From: Bacteroidales bacterium
GTDB taxonomy: Bacteria; Bacteroidota; Bacteroidia; Bacteroidales; VadinHA17
Direction: 5' to 3'
Length of the DNA stretch: 64,000 nt
Assembly: GCA_017999895.1 (NCBI GenBank)
Contig: JAGNKY010000014.1
Location: forward strand, 1-64,000
In this document: positions 48,258-56,937 of the stretch, in pieces
Numbering within the stretch: the first letter of the stretch is position 1
Layout: every line of letters begins with the position of its first letter
Program-made: the position numbers and the translations under genes
The notes under the pieces: model-generated
What the model was told of the DNA's origin: nothing
Database searches by the model: none
Seen by the model: only the letters and a program-made list of their open reading frames with translations

Positions 48258-51200
48258 TCAATTCAGTTCTTTTATTCTTATATTCCTGAACCTCACTACA
48301 GATCCATGGCCAAGGAATCCAATATGCCCTGATTTATTTTTAAGTCCGGGGTGATCTCTTTTGTCCATAGTCCCCTTTTCTATAGCTTCAGCAATATCGC
48401 CGTCAACAATAACGGTTCCATTGAGTGTCACTTTAATTGAAGTTCCCCTGGCATACACTTCCTCATAATTCCATTCTCCGACAGGTTTCAGGTAACCTCT
48501 TTTTGCCGGTATGACTCCATAAACTGATCCATGATACTGATAAGGTTCGAGGTTAGCATATACAGGAGCAGAGTCGTCGAGTATCTGGATTTCCATCCCG
48601 ACATAAGCTGCATCGCCGGTTAGAGGAGTTCTTATACCGAGACCATTGTTAGCGGCAGGAGTTAGCTGGAATTCAAATCTGAAAATAAAATCCGAATATT
48701 CTTTTTCAGTATAAAGATTTCCTCCTCCTTTCTCTCCGGGTTTGATTACAATATTTCCATCCTCAACTACGTAAGATACTTTATCTCCTATCCAGCCGTC
48801 GAGGTTTTTTCCGTTAAAAAGCGACACAAATCCCTCGGTGCGTTCTTCAGGAGTGAGATTATAAAATTTCTCATTTATTTCCCTGATATAAATATCTCTG
48901 AAACCCAGGTCTGTACCGTGAGCCTGCAATTCGATCGGTCCTTTCGGGAAAATAGGAATTGAACGATCCCAGTAATTTTCCATTACTACGTCATCAACTA
49001 CCAGGATACCGTTCAGCCAAACCGATACTTTTTCGCCTATCATAATAATCCTGAATGTATTCCATTCACCCACAGGGTTATCTGCAACAGTAAGAGGTTT
49101 TGACGGATATTTTTGATTATTATACAGACCGCCTGAACCTACCTGTGCGCCAACTTCAACTCTCGATGTATCCCATATCTGTACTTGTGGGCATCCTCTC
49201 AGATAAATGCCGCTATCACCTTTCTTAGTAATTCTCCAGTCGACAAGTAATTCAAAGTCGCCATATTCCTTTATAGAACAGAGATTATCTCCCGAGCCGT
49301 TAAACCATATACAACCATCTTTCACGCTCCAGTTTTCAAGCATTTTTTTATTTGCTTCAGCCTGTTGTTTTGCAAGCTCGGCTGGAGACATTTTAGCTCT
49401 TGTAATCGGATTACCTACAAGGCCCTGCCAGCCAGTAAGATCTCTCCCATTGAACATAGGAACAAATCCTTCATCGGGGGGCATCGAATCGAGGTACTTA
49501 CGTATTAATTCACGATCATATTCCGCTTCAGGTCCGGTAAGTTTCGTAATTGCTTTCTCGAGAATTTCTCTTACTTTGCTTCCATACATTCCAGTTTTTG
49601 AATCGGCTGGAGGCAATGCTATATACATTGCGGCATGGGCTGCTGCGGCACTCGTTTCCGGATCGTCAAGATAAGGAGCAACGAAAAACAGTGCCTGATA
49701 AGTCCTAATCTTGCCGATCTCTGTGATTATCCTATTTTTTCTCTCTGCAGAAGTTGCATAAGGCATAATTTTCCTAAAAAGCAATAATTTCTGTTCGTCA
49801 GTTACAGGGGCAGATCTTACTATTCTTACGTAGGCATTGAATGCCGGACCTTCAAATGTCTTGTTTCCCGAAGCACATATTTCATAAAGAGCTGAAGCAG
49901 CAGAATAATCGTTCCATGAGGTTAGTGCTTTGAAACATATATCTCTTAACTCAGGGGAACCCTTTTCGAACTCGCCAAGAACATATTCAAGTGCTTTCCT
50001 GCCGCCGGTGTTAGCCAGAACCGGTATCAATTTCTCCTTATTGGTATTTAGCAAAGGTGATTTAAGTATAACATCAGATCTCATTTCAGGGTCGCTAATT
50101 TTGTTGGCGGCGTTTGCAAGAGCAATCTGAAGATCAGCAATATAAACGGGGTTGCTGTTTTGTGATATTAGCTCAATTATTATTTCCTGGTCGGAAGGCG
50201 ATACGAGTTCAGTTAAAGCTTTATATGCTGCGGTTCTTAAATTTTCTACATCAGAAGAAATATATGGAAGCACAGTCTGAAAATAATCGCTTTGTTTACT
50301 CCAGGCAAGTATTTCAATTATTGTTTTCTGAGCTTGAGGAGGCCCTTCTTTAAGGACAGGAAGTAAAAGCGGCAAATCCTTGCTTCCGGTAATAGTCATC
50401 AGCGCATTCTTCGCTATCTCCTGGTCATTTTCTTCAGTATGCTTCATCATATATGAAGTTATATCCTTAATAGCTTCCTTACCTTTAAATACAACAATAG
50501 CATTCACCGCTTCTTTCCTCACTTCAAAAATTGGATTGTCGAGCGAAGATGTGATAAGAGGCAAAGCCTTTATATTCTTTCTTTCGGCAAGCATAGCTAT
50601 AATTTCAGGCTTTGAATAATCGGGAGCTTTATTGAAAAATTCCATCCATTTTGATGTAATCTCTTCCCCGGGAAGTTTTGATGCAAGCCTCATTGCAGTA
50701 TTCCTATAACTTTTGTCGGTATGACGGGCGGCTTCGATAAGATAGGGCATTGCGTCTTTGCCTTTGTATTTCACAATTGTTTCGAGAGCACCTGCTTTAA
50801 ACTGTATATTAGTTCTCTGATTACAATTCGATATTATAGTATTACATATTTTTGTCATACCCTTAATATCGCCTTTTTCTGCAATTCTATCCGCATAAGC
50901 AAGGTATGACGATGTAGCTCCCGAATATTCCCAGCTATATTTCACTTCTTTTGCAGCTTTTTGAAGTATTTTGAGTGCTTCAGGGCTTCCGCTTTGAGAC
51001 AGGGCTTTTAATGCTGCAGCCCTGACAGGTAATTCTTTCGACTGCGACCATAAGATAAACTGAGGCAATGCAAGATCTGATTTCATCGCGGCCAGTTCGT
51101 TCATTGCCTGTGCGGCGCATGGGAAAGTTGTATCTTCAAGAGCTTCAGAAAGGATTCTTTCAGCATTCTCACCGCCTGCAGAAACGATAACTCCTATAGC

Positions 51201-51653
51201 CGGAGAACAGAGGCTTCCGTCTTTAAGAAGTTCTTTTGCCGCTTCAGCAGAAGCTATGCCGCCCATAGTTTGTAATTGCTTAAGAAAAAAATACTTAACG
51301 TTATTGTCTTTTGCCGATTTCACATAGCTGATACATATTTTTTCCCATGCTGCTTTTTCATTATCTTTCCCTTTTCCAGACAGGAAGCGCGAAAAACTTT
51401 CGACAGCAAATCTAGGCTGCACATCATCTCCGCTTCCGTGAGGTACAATCTTATTGCAAATAAGCTTCAGCCCGGCATCTCCGAGTGCGAGCATATCGTT
51501 CATGAGCTTTTCAGTTGTTGAAGGGTCTTTCGCAGGCATAAGCGCAAGAAGATCCGCAACTTTTGTCTCGAGAGTTCTTAAATCCTGGGCGTAAATAGAA
51601 AAAGCCATCGGGATAAGAAGCATTATCAACACACTCTTTTTTATATATCTCAT
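48258..51653 (-). CDS. Secreted HEAT-repeat protein with two C-terminal DUF1080 (3-keto-disaccharide hydrolase-like) domains
   Basis: An 1131-residue exported protein. The signal peptide (1-22, ending IYAQ) is followed by some 690 residues of HEAT-type helical repeats (e.g. [35 protein letters not shown]). Two tandem DUF1080 domains follow, starting near residues 725 ([13 protein letters not shown]) and 937 ([13 protein letters not shown]). DUF1080 (PF06439) is a concanavalin-like fold described as 3-keto-disaccharide hydrolase. It starts 18 bases after the Gfo/Idh/MocA gene, so the two are surely co-expressed. The HEAT array may present the catalytic domains to a large substrate, but that is inference. 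Confidence 0.9.
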   Translation of the reverse strand: MRYIKKSVLIMLLIPMAFSIYAQDLRTLETKVADLLALMPAKDPSTTEKLMNDMLALGDAGLKLICNKIVPHGSGDDVQPRFAVESFSRFLSGKGKDNEKAAWEKICISYVKSAKDNNVKYFFLKQLQTMGGIASAEAAKELLKDGSLCSPAIGVIVSAGGENAERILSEALEDTTFPCAAQAMNELAAMKSDLALPQFILWSQSKELPVRAAALKALSQSGSPEALKILQKAAKEVKYSWEYSGATSSYLAYADRIAEKGDIKGMTKICNTIISNCNQRTNIQFKAGALETIVKYKGKDAMPYLIEAARHTDKSYRNTAMRLASKLPGEEITSKWMEFFNKAPDYSKPEIIAMLAERKNIKALPLITSSLDNPIFEVRKEAVNAIVVFKGKEAIKDITSYMMKHTEENDQEIAKNALMTITGSKDLPLLLPVLKEGPPQAQKTIIEILAWSKQSDYFQTVLPYISSDVENLRTAAYKALTELVSPSDQEIIIELISQNSNPVYIADLQIALANAANKISDPEMRSDVILKSPLLNTNKEKLIPVLANTGGRKALEYVLGEFEKGSPELRDICFKALTSWNDYSAASALYEICASGNKTFEGPAFNAYVRIVRSAPVTDEQKLLLFRKIMPYATSAERKNRIITEIGKIRTYQALFFVAPYLDDPETSAAAAHAAMYIALPPADSKTGMYGSKVREILEKAITKLTGPEAEYDRELIRKYLDSMPPDEGFVPMFNGRDLTGWQGLVGNPITRAKMSPAELAKQQAEANKKMLENWSVKDGCIWFNGSGDNLCSIKEYGDFELLVDWRITKKGDSGIYLRGCPQVQIWDTSRVEVGAQVGSGGLYNNQKYPSKPLTVADNPVGEWNTFRIIMIGEKVSVWLNGILVVDDVVMENYWDRSIPIFPKGPIELQAHGTDLGFRDIYIREINEKFYNLTPEERTEGFVSLFNGKNLDGWIGDKVSYVVEDGNIVIKPGEKGGGNLYTEKEYSDFIFRFEFQLTPAANNGLGIRTPLTGDAAYVGMEIQILDDSAPVYANLEPYQYHGSVYGVIPAKRGYLKPVGEWNYEEVYARGTSIKVTLNGTVIVDGDIAEAIEKGTMDKRDHPGLKNKSGHIGFLGHGSVVRFRNIRIKELN

Positions 51654-51671
51654 TTCTTTTCTTTTTAAAGA

Positions 51672-52937
51672 TTAAATAGTCCACGGTTGGCGCATAGGCT
51701 GATTGATAAGCCTGTTGGCGCCTTCATCATCAATAAATATCTGACGGTCAGGGTCATATTTTAAATTACGTCCTAGTCTTAGTGCAATAACACCGAGGTT
51801 GATCAATGTACACGACCTGTGGCCGTTCTCCTCGTTAAGAGCGAATTTTTTTCTTGAGAGAACCGATTCTGTAAAAGTAGTTATTTGTGGTTGAGGATCG
51901 GGCAGACTATTAACAAGTTTCTCAAAATCAGGTATGTCCGATTTAAAGCCACGATATATTTTTCCGTAAGGTCCTTCTATATATGCGGCGTCTTTATCGC
52001 GGTTTTCTCCGTCGAGAATGATTTTACAACCGTCGGCGTAAGTATATGTAATTCTTCTCCATGAGCCGACAGCGTCCCAATGCTGTTGTGGAGCATCTAT
52101 TTCGACATATACCGGCGATGTGTTATCTTTTCCAAGTAGGTATTGAACAGGGTCGAGGTAATGCTGTCCCATATCGCCGAGGCCTCCGCCGTCATAATCC
52201 CAGTAGCCCCTGAATTTGGAATGAACGCGTTCAGGGTTATATGGTTTCCATGGTGCGGGTCCGAGCCAGAAATCATAATCGAGTTCAGGCGGAACAGGTT
52301 CAGGCTTCAGATTATATAAGCCCGACCAGTAGAATTTCCAGTCGAATCCTGTTATTCCGCTTACCGTTACTTTAAGAGGCCAGCCAAGAACACCGCTTTC
52401 CACAACCTTTTTGATGGGTTTCACAGTAGTTCCCATACCGTAAAACTGGTCTTTGAACCTGAACCATGTATTCAGCCGGAACATCCTCCCATATTTATTT
52501 ACAGCTTCAACTACTTTAATACCTTCACCTATTGTACGTGTCATAGGTTTTTCGCACCAGATATCTTTTCCAGCTTCAGCGGCCATTTTCGATATTATTC
52601 CATGCCAATGAGGTGGTGTTGCAATATGCACCACGTCAATATCGGGTCGGGCGAGAAGTTCCCTGAAGTCGTGATAAGCCGAGACATTCCCTTTAGCAAG
52701 AGCTACAGCCTCTTCAAGGTGTTTTCTGTCAACGTCGCATACAGCGAGAAGCCTTGTGCCCTCATAGTTGAAATGGCCTTTGCCCATGCCTCCTACTCCT
52801 ATTATTCCCTTTGTAAGCTGATCACTTGGAGGAGTATATCCTTGGCCACCCAGCACTCGGCGTGGAACAATAGTAAAAGCAAGCATTGCAGCACCGGTCT
52901 TTTTCAAAAAACTTCGTCTTGTACTTGTAATCTTCAT
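51672..52937 (-). CDS. Tat-exported Gfo/Idh/MocA-family oxidoreductase
   Basis: A 421-residue NAD(P)-dependent oxidoreductase. The N-terminus carries a twin-arginine signal (R7-R8 in TRRSFLKKTG, then AAMLAFTIVP), so it is exported folded, probably with bound cofactor. The Rossmann fold begins GIIGVGGMGKGHF, and the family's E-K-P motif (WCEKPMTRT) is present. A C-terminal alpha/beta domain follows. Relatives oxidise or reduce sugar hydroxyls, some at C3 of glycosides, which fits the adjacent DUF1080 gene. Gaps are 39 bases from the ROK gene and 18 bases to the HEAT-DUF1080 gene. Confidence 0.92.
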   Translation of the reverse strand: MKITSTRRSFLKKTGAAMLAFTIVPRRVLGGQGYTPPSDQLTKGIIGVGGMGKGHFNYEGTRLLAVCDVDRKHLEEAVALAKGNVSAYHDFRELLARPDIDVVHIATPPHWHGIISKMAAEAGKDIWCEKPMTRTIGEGIKVVEAVNKYGRMFRLNTWFRFKDQFYGMGTTVKPIKKVVESGVLGWPLKVTVSGITGFDWKFYWSGLYNLKPEPVPPELDYDFWLGPAPWKPYNPERVHSKFRGYWDYDGGGLGDMGQHYLDPVQYLLGKDNTSPVYVEIDAPQQHWDAVGSWRRITYTYADGCKIILDGENRDKDAAYIEGPYGKIYRGFKSDIPDFEKLVNSLPDPQPQITTFTESVLSRKKFALNEENGHRSCTLINLGVIALRLGRNLKYDPDRQIFIDDEGANRLINQPMRQPWTI

Positions 52938-52976
52938 AGAAAAGTGATTTAAAATATATTTAACAGGTTTATCAAG

Positions 52977-53912
52977 TTACATAAGCGGTAGAGCATGTTG
53001 AACGGCTTTCCAGAAATGGTCGTTGAAAAGGTAGGCACTTCCCAGAAGAGCAGCATCTTCTTTAAGCTCAGAGAGTTTAACGTCTCCATTCCATTCTTCT
53101 TTTTTGAGCTTTTCAGTAAAAACATTTCCAAATAAGTTAAAGGCATTTGCTATATTGCCTCCTACCACGAGGACTTCTGCACCGAATTTCTTAAGCCATG
53201 GCGCAAGGAAAGCTGCAAGGTCGTTGCCGAACTTAATAAACAAATTTTTCACTGCAGGATCTTTTTCTGCCAGTTTGGCCAGTTCTTTAACACCTTCTAT
53301 CTCTTTACCGCTAAGTTCTTTATAGCTTTTCAAAAACCATCGTGTTGAAAAATAATCATCGGCAATGCTATCACCATAAGGTAAGTGATACACACATCCG
53401 ATGCGTGGCACGTCAGGGCCATCTACAATAGGAATTCCATCTTCAATGAATGCCGAGCCAAGCCCCGTGCCAATTGTTATGCACATAGATTTATGATAGC
53501 CTTTCGCCTTACCTGCCCATGCCTCTCCTACTGCAAAAGCCGAGGCGTCATTTATAAATCTTATTTCAAAAGAATCGGGTGCTCCGATGCTGCTTACAAT
53601 AGCATCGGCTATATTAAATCCATAAAGTTTTTCATATTTCGATACACCTTTTATATAACTTATGCCATTGACGTAATCGAAAGGGCCAGGCATAGCGAAG
53701 CCGATGCCTCTTAAATCATCAAATCCTACATGGCGTATAACGTCTGAAAGGCAATCAGACCATACATTTATTATTTCATAAGCCTGAGCCTGATTATTTA
53801 CGCGGCGTTCCGAAAGAGTGTTTTTGAGTACCTTACCTGATATAAGGTCAACAGCAGCACTGGTGATATGGCTTCCGCCTATATCAGCGCCTATTGCATA
53901 TTTTTGCTTCAT
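52977..53912 (-). CDS. ROK-family sugar kinase-like protein lacking the zinc motif
   Basis: A 311-residue ROK protein. The ATP phosphate-binding loop IGADIGGSHITSAAVD, GIGFAMPGPFDY, the catalytic-base region FINDASAFAVGEAWAG and GTGLGSAFIEDG are all present. No helix-turn-helix is fused, so a sugar kinase (glucokinase-like) rather than a repressor is expected. The usual CxCGxxGCxE zinc motif is absent; that region reads RIGCVYHLPYGDS. It is the first gene of the leftward series. Its substrate is presumably a sugar released by the downstream enzymes. Confidence 0.88.
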   Translation of the reverse strand: MKQKYAIGADIGGSHITSAAVDLISGKVLKNTLSERRVNNQAQAYEIINVWSDCLSDVIRHVGFDDLRGIGFAMPGPFDYVNGISYIKGVSKYEKLYGFNIADAIVSSIGAPDSFEIRFINDASAFAVGEAWAGKAKGYHKSMCITIGTGLGSAFIEDGIPIVDGPDVPRIGCVYHLPYGDSIADDYFSTRWFLKSYKELSGKEIEGVKELAKLAEKDPAVKNLFIKFGNDLAAFLAPWLKKFGAEVLVVGGNIANAFNLFGNVFTEKLKKEEWNGDVKLSELKEDAALLGSAYLFNDHFWKAVQHALPLM

Positions 53913-54059
53913 AGATAATTATAAAATTAAGATTTCAGATTTCCGTCAACCAGAAAACCTGCCTGAAAATATTTAAAATTGTTTACAATTCAAAATAAGG
54001 ATAAAAAATATAGATGATATGCGTTACAAAGTTTAACACATTAACAGATGAACTAATAT

Positions 54060-54073
54060 TGTAAACGTTTGGT
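54060..54073. promoter_or_regulatory. Possible LacI-family operator upstream of the ROK cluster
   Basis: TGTAAACGTTTGGT contains the palindrome AAACGTTT with a central CG, the usual core of LacI-family sugar operators. It lies about 150 bases before the ROK start. No LacI-type gene is in the window, so this is only suggestive. Confidence 0.25.
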
Positions 54074-54334
54074 TTAATATTTCTTTCATAATTCCATTTA
54101 AAGATAAAAGACAAAAGATCAAACTTTTTAAAACTATCTTACAAAATTATTTATCCATTAAAATCAATTTATTGGCTAATAGTAAATTACAACCTATTAA
54201 AAAACATCTGTTAATAAGTTGTTAATAAAAAACTGTTAAAATGATGTCACATTTCAACTGGTTCTGGTATTTAAATAATGTGGAATATAATATAGCATTA
54301 CCCGGTGCAGTATTATCTAATCCATTGGTAATAA

Positions 54335-54364
54335 TTTGTTTAAATCAAAGTAGAATTATCTTTA
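54335..54364 (+). promoter_or_regulatory. Promoter of the lipoprotein pair
   Basis: TTTG at 54335-54338 and TATCTTTA at 54357-54364 are 18 bases apart, one base off the Bacteroidota consensus. The predicted start is a few bases before the ATG at 54377, so the leader is very short. Confidence 0.45.
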
Positions 54365-54376
54365 AATCAAAAGAAA

Positions 54377-55828
54377 ATGAAAAAAATTAACATTATTTAC
54401 ACAATGGCTATTGCAATAATCTTAATTATTGTAATATATTCATGTCAAAAAGAAGACAACTCTATTGTAAACGAAAGGAAATTGGAATTGGACACCATTT
54501 ATAATGAATTATTTACATTAGGTGAACAGGTTTGTGAATTAAATAGTTCAATTGATTTTAAAAATTTAGTATATCAAGAAGTTGAAAAAAAGTTTGATGG
54601 GGACTATAATGTTTTGATTTCTATTATTGAATCCAAATATTTGAATTCAGATGAACCAGGTAATAAAGGCTTAAACTTAAAAAGCAGCTGTAATATTTTA
54701 AAAGAGTGGAAAAAATATCCTCAAATTTATATTCCATTTTATGAAGAGTTGAAAAGTGAAGGGAAACTCAATGTAAAAGCACCTGTTTTTGTTTTTTATA
54801 CTGATGAAAATGAGAATGGTTTATACGAAGGATATGTTTTAAGTAAGAAAGGGAGGTTATCCAAACTCGATTACTTAATAAGCGAAGAATATGCCAGGAA
54901 TAATGAAGTATGGGTATTTTCGATAAACGAGAGGGTAGATGAAAATGGAGAGGTAGCTTATAGTTTTGAAGATCCTTGCACTATGATGTTATATTATAAA
55001 GAAAGAATAACTGAAAAAAATACTTTAGAGAACGGTACTTTTAAAAGTGCATTGGATTGCACTCCACCAGGCACTCCTTGTAATACAGAAGCCTTACCTC
55101 TTTTCCCATATTCTATTAGAGTAAAATGGCAGGATATTCAAGGAGTATCATATTACAAAGTTTATAGGGAAACAAATTATTCAGCTGTTTATAATGAAAT
55201 TGCAACTATTTATCCAAGCCAGGGCGCCACGTATCTAGACCAGAATAGAACTGTAGGAGTACATTATGATTATCAAATACAAGCTTATAACACAAGTGAT
55301 TGTTATTCAGCAAGGTCTTTTGGAACCGGAACTTGGGCAAGCTGGAGAACAAATAATTATAATGAAATTCTGAATCAGATATACATCAGCGATGGTTGCT
55401 GGAATTGGTGCTGCAGTTGGCCTGAAGGTAAGATTGAATTAATGTATCGCATAGTTAAATATAACAAATCTGATCAACAAGTTGAGTACCCGAAAAACTC
55501 ATTGCCACAAAAATCAAAAAGTTCTCAGAAAGGGAAATGGTGTACTTACGATAAAGAATTGTTTTGCTGGGATATTACAAAATATGCGTACAACTATTTG
55601 TTGTTTTTTTATGAGGATGACGGGGGAAATGATAAGGGAACCACTATTAAACTCTCAGCAAGTTTAAAACCTACAGATAAAATTAATGTAGGTGCAGAAA
55701 TTTCTTTTACTATTGATGATAAAGATGAAGAATTAGGATGGATTGAAATATATCATTTCGATTCTTATGGTAAAGAATATTCATTGTCACCACGAAAAGG
55801 CTCGGCCAGCATTAAATTACGACAATAA
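54377..55828 (+). CDS. Unrecognised cysteine-rich lipoprotein with fibronectin-like segment
   Basis: A 483-residue lipoprotein (lipobox VIYSC, Cys17-18 region). After a charged helical N-terminal part (25-110) there is a compact domain with PVFVFYTDENENGLYEGYV. An FN3-like strand series follows (about 230-310: SIRVKWQDIQGVSYYKVYRET, VHYDYQIQAYN). The C-terminal domain has clustered cysteines (C341, C345, C346 in CWNWCC, and two more in WCTYDKELFCW), which could form disulfides outside the cell. Base composition is visibly AT-richer than the flanking genes. It is co-transcribed with the FISUMP lipoprotein 23 bases downstream. Function not recognised; surface adhesion or binding is a guess. Confidence 0.82.
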   Translation: MKKINIIYTMAIAIILIIVIYSCQKEDNSIVNERKLELDTIYNELFTLGEQVCELNSSIDFKNLVYQEVEKKFDGDYNVLISIIESKYLNSDEPGNKGLNLKSSCNILKEWKKYPQIYIPFYEELKSEGKLNVKAPVFVFYTDENENGLYEGYVLSKKGRLSKLDYLISEEYARNNEVWVFSINERVDENGEVAYSFEDPCTMMLYYKERITEKNTLENGTFKSALDCTPPGTPCNTEALPLFPYSIRVKWQDIQGVSYYKVYRETNYSAVYNEIATIYPSQGATYLDQNRTVGVHYDYQIQAYNTSDCYSARSFGTGTWASWRTNNYNEILNQIYISDGCWNWCCSWPEGKIELMYRIVKYNKSDQQVEYPKNSLPQKSKSSQKGKWCTYDKELFCWDITKYAYNYLLFFYEDDGGNDKGTTIKLSASLKPTDKINVGAEISFTIDDKDEELGWIEIYHFDSYGKEYSLSPRKGSASIKLRQ

Positions 55829-55851
55829 TTTTGGAGCTTAAAATATTTATT

Positions 55852-56775
55852 ATGAAAACAAAAGTATGCATACTATTAATAATTGCATTAATATTATCAT
55901 CATGTAGAAAAAAATATGAGTTGGCAACTGTTATTGTTGAATCAGTTGATTATATAACTCACACAAGTGCTATTGTTAATTGCGATGCTATTGATGATGG
56001 AGGCGTACTTATTGTAGAGAAAGGTATTTGCTGGAGTCAAAAGGCTCAGGCAACTGTTAATGACAATTTCTCAAACAGAGGCATTCAGGACACCGGGAAA
56101 TATAAATGCTCATTGTTTAACCTCGAGCCAGGCACAACTTACTTTATTCGTGCTTATGCAAAGAATCTTAAGGGGATATCATATAGTGATGAGAAACAAA
56201 TTAAAACATTAGTTCCTGAATATCTTATTGATGAAAGAGACAATCAAAAATATCCGATTGTTAAAATAGGAGGGCAATACTGGATGGCTGAAAACTTGAA
56301 TTATTATACGAAAGAAGGTTCCTGGTATTATAATAATGATAGTATTCAGTTCTCTGAATTTGGCAGATTATATAATTGGTTTAAAGCATGCGAAGTATGT
56401 CCCGAGGGATGGCGTTTGCCTGGTAAGGAAGACTGGGAAGAATTATTAAAATATATAAATCATTCAGTAAAGTTTAATGATGCCTGTGAAGACCTAAACG
56501 CATACAAATTAAAAATGCCGGGCACAACAATGTGGGAATACGAGCATTATTCAATAACTAATGAAACTGGATTTTCTGCAATTGCAGCAGGCTCATATGA
56601 CAATAATAACAGTAATTTTTATAATTTAAAATTATATTCTGTTTTTTGGAGCTTTACTGATTTCGATATTAATAGAGCATGGTTTTATAGATTTGAAGCC
56701 TATAATAACAATATTTGTTATAATTATGGAGATAAAGGTTCAGGTTTATCTGTTCGTTGCATTAAAATTAAATGA
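55852..56775 (+). CDS. FISUMP-domain lipoprotein with N-terminal FN3-like domain
   Basis: About 307 residues from ATG 55852; an upstream TTG at 55831 is in frame but less likely. The lipobox is ILSSC. Residues ~20-115 form an FN3-like domain ending in GTTYFIRAYAKNLKG. The rest is a FISUMP (Fibrobacter succinogenes major paralogous) domain: IGGQYWMAENLNY, FGRLYNWFKAC, CPEGWRLPGKEDWEELL and a C-terminal LSVRCIK. FISUMP proteins are abundant cell-surface lipoproteins in Bacteroidota and Fibrobacteres with no settled role. It is the second gene of an AT-rich pair and is followed by a convergent gap to rtcB. Confidence 0.88.
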   Translation: MKTKVCILLIIALILSSCRKKYELATVIVESVDYITHTSAIVNCDAIDDGGVLIVEKGICWSQKAQATVNDNFSNRGIQDTGKYKCSLFNLEPGTTYFIRAYAKNLKGISYSDEKQIKTLVPEYLIDERDNQKYPIVKIGGQYWMAENLNYYTKEGSWYYNNDSIQFSEFGRLYNWFKACEVCPEGWRLPGKEDWEELLKYINHSVKFNDACEDLNAYKLKMPGTTMWEYEHYSITNETGFSAIAAGSYDNNNSNFYNLKLYSVFWSFTDFDINRAWFYRFEAYNNNICYNYGDKGSGLSVRCIKIK

Positions 56776-56849
56776 AATGAAAAATCATAAATAATTGTCA
56801 AAACTTCTGTCTAATGCATATTGGAAGTCAAATACAGATACAAAATAAT

Positions 56850-56890
56850 ATTATCCCATCATCCATCATCAATAATACATCGTCAATTTC
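56850..56890. repeat. CATCATC-type intergenic filler repeat
   Basis: The convergent gap between the FISUMP and rtcB genes contains CCATCATCCATCATC followed by AATAATACATCGTCAA, imperfect 3-4 bp iterations like the filler at 48174-48257. No stable hairpin is evident. It may mark the end of the lipoprotein insertion. Confidence 0.4.
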
Positions 56891-56937
56891 TTTAAACCTT
56901 CGTAAAGCGACGGGGCAGTTCTCGATCTGAAAATACA

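Larger units (their letters stand above)
53913..54376. other. 464-base AT-rich regulatory gap between divergent ROK and lipoprotein genes
   Basis: No gene is visible. It contains a LacI-operator-like partial palindrome at 54060-54073, a minus-strand TAATTTTG at 54142-54149 that could drive the ROK operon with a ~220-base leader, and a plus-strand promoter for the lipoprotein gene at 54335-54364. Sequence near 53928-53944 resembles the GATT-type filler repeat at 48174-48257. Confidence 0.5.

Noticed and set aside
49207..49674. 155-residue plus-strand ORF inside the HEAT-DUF1080 gene
   Set aside because: Antisense to a well-supported coding region, with Ser/Pro/Leu-rich shadow composition.
54290..54300. 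AATATAGCATT shared upstream of two lipoprotein genes (also near 60449)
   Set aside because: An 11-base match in AT-rich DNA is easily due to chance and the distances to the starts differ.
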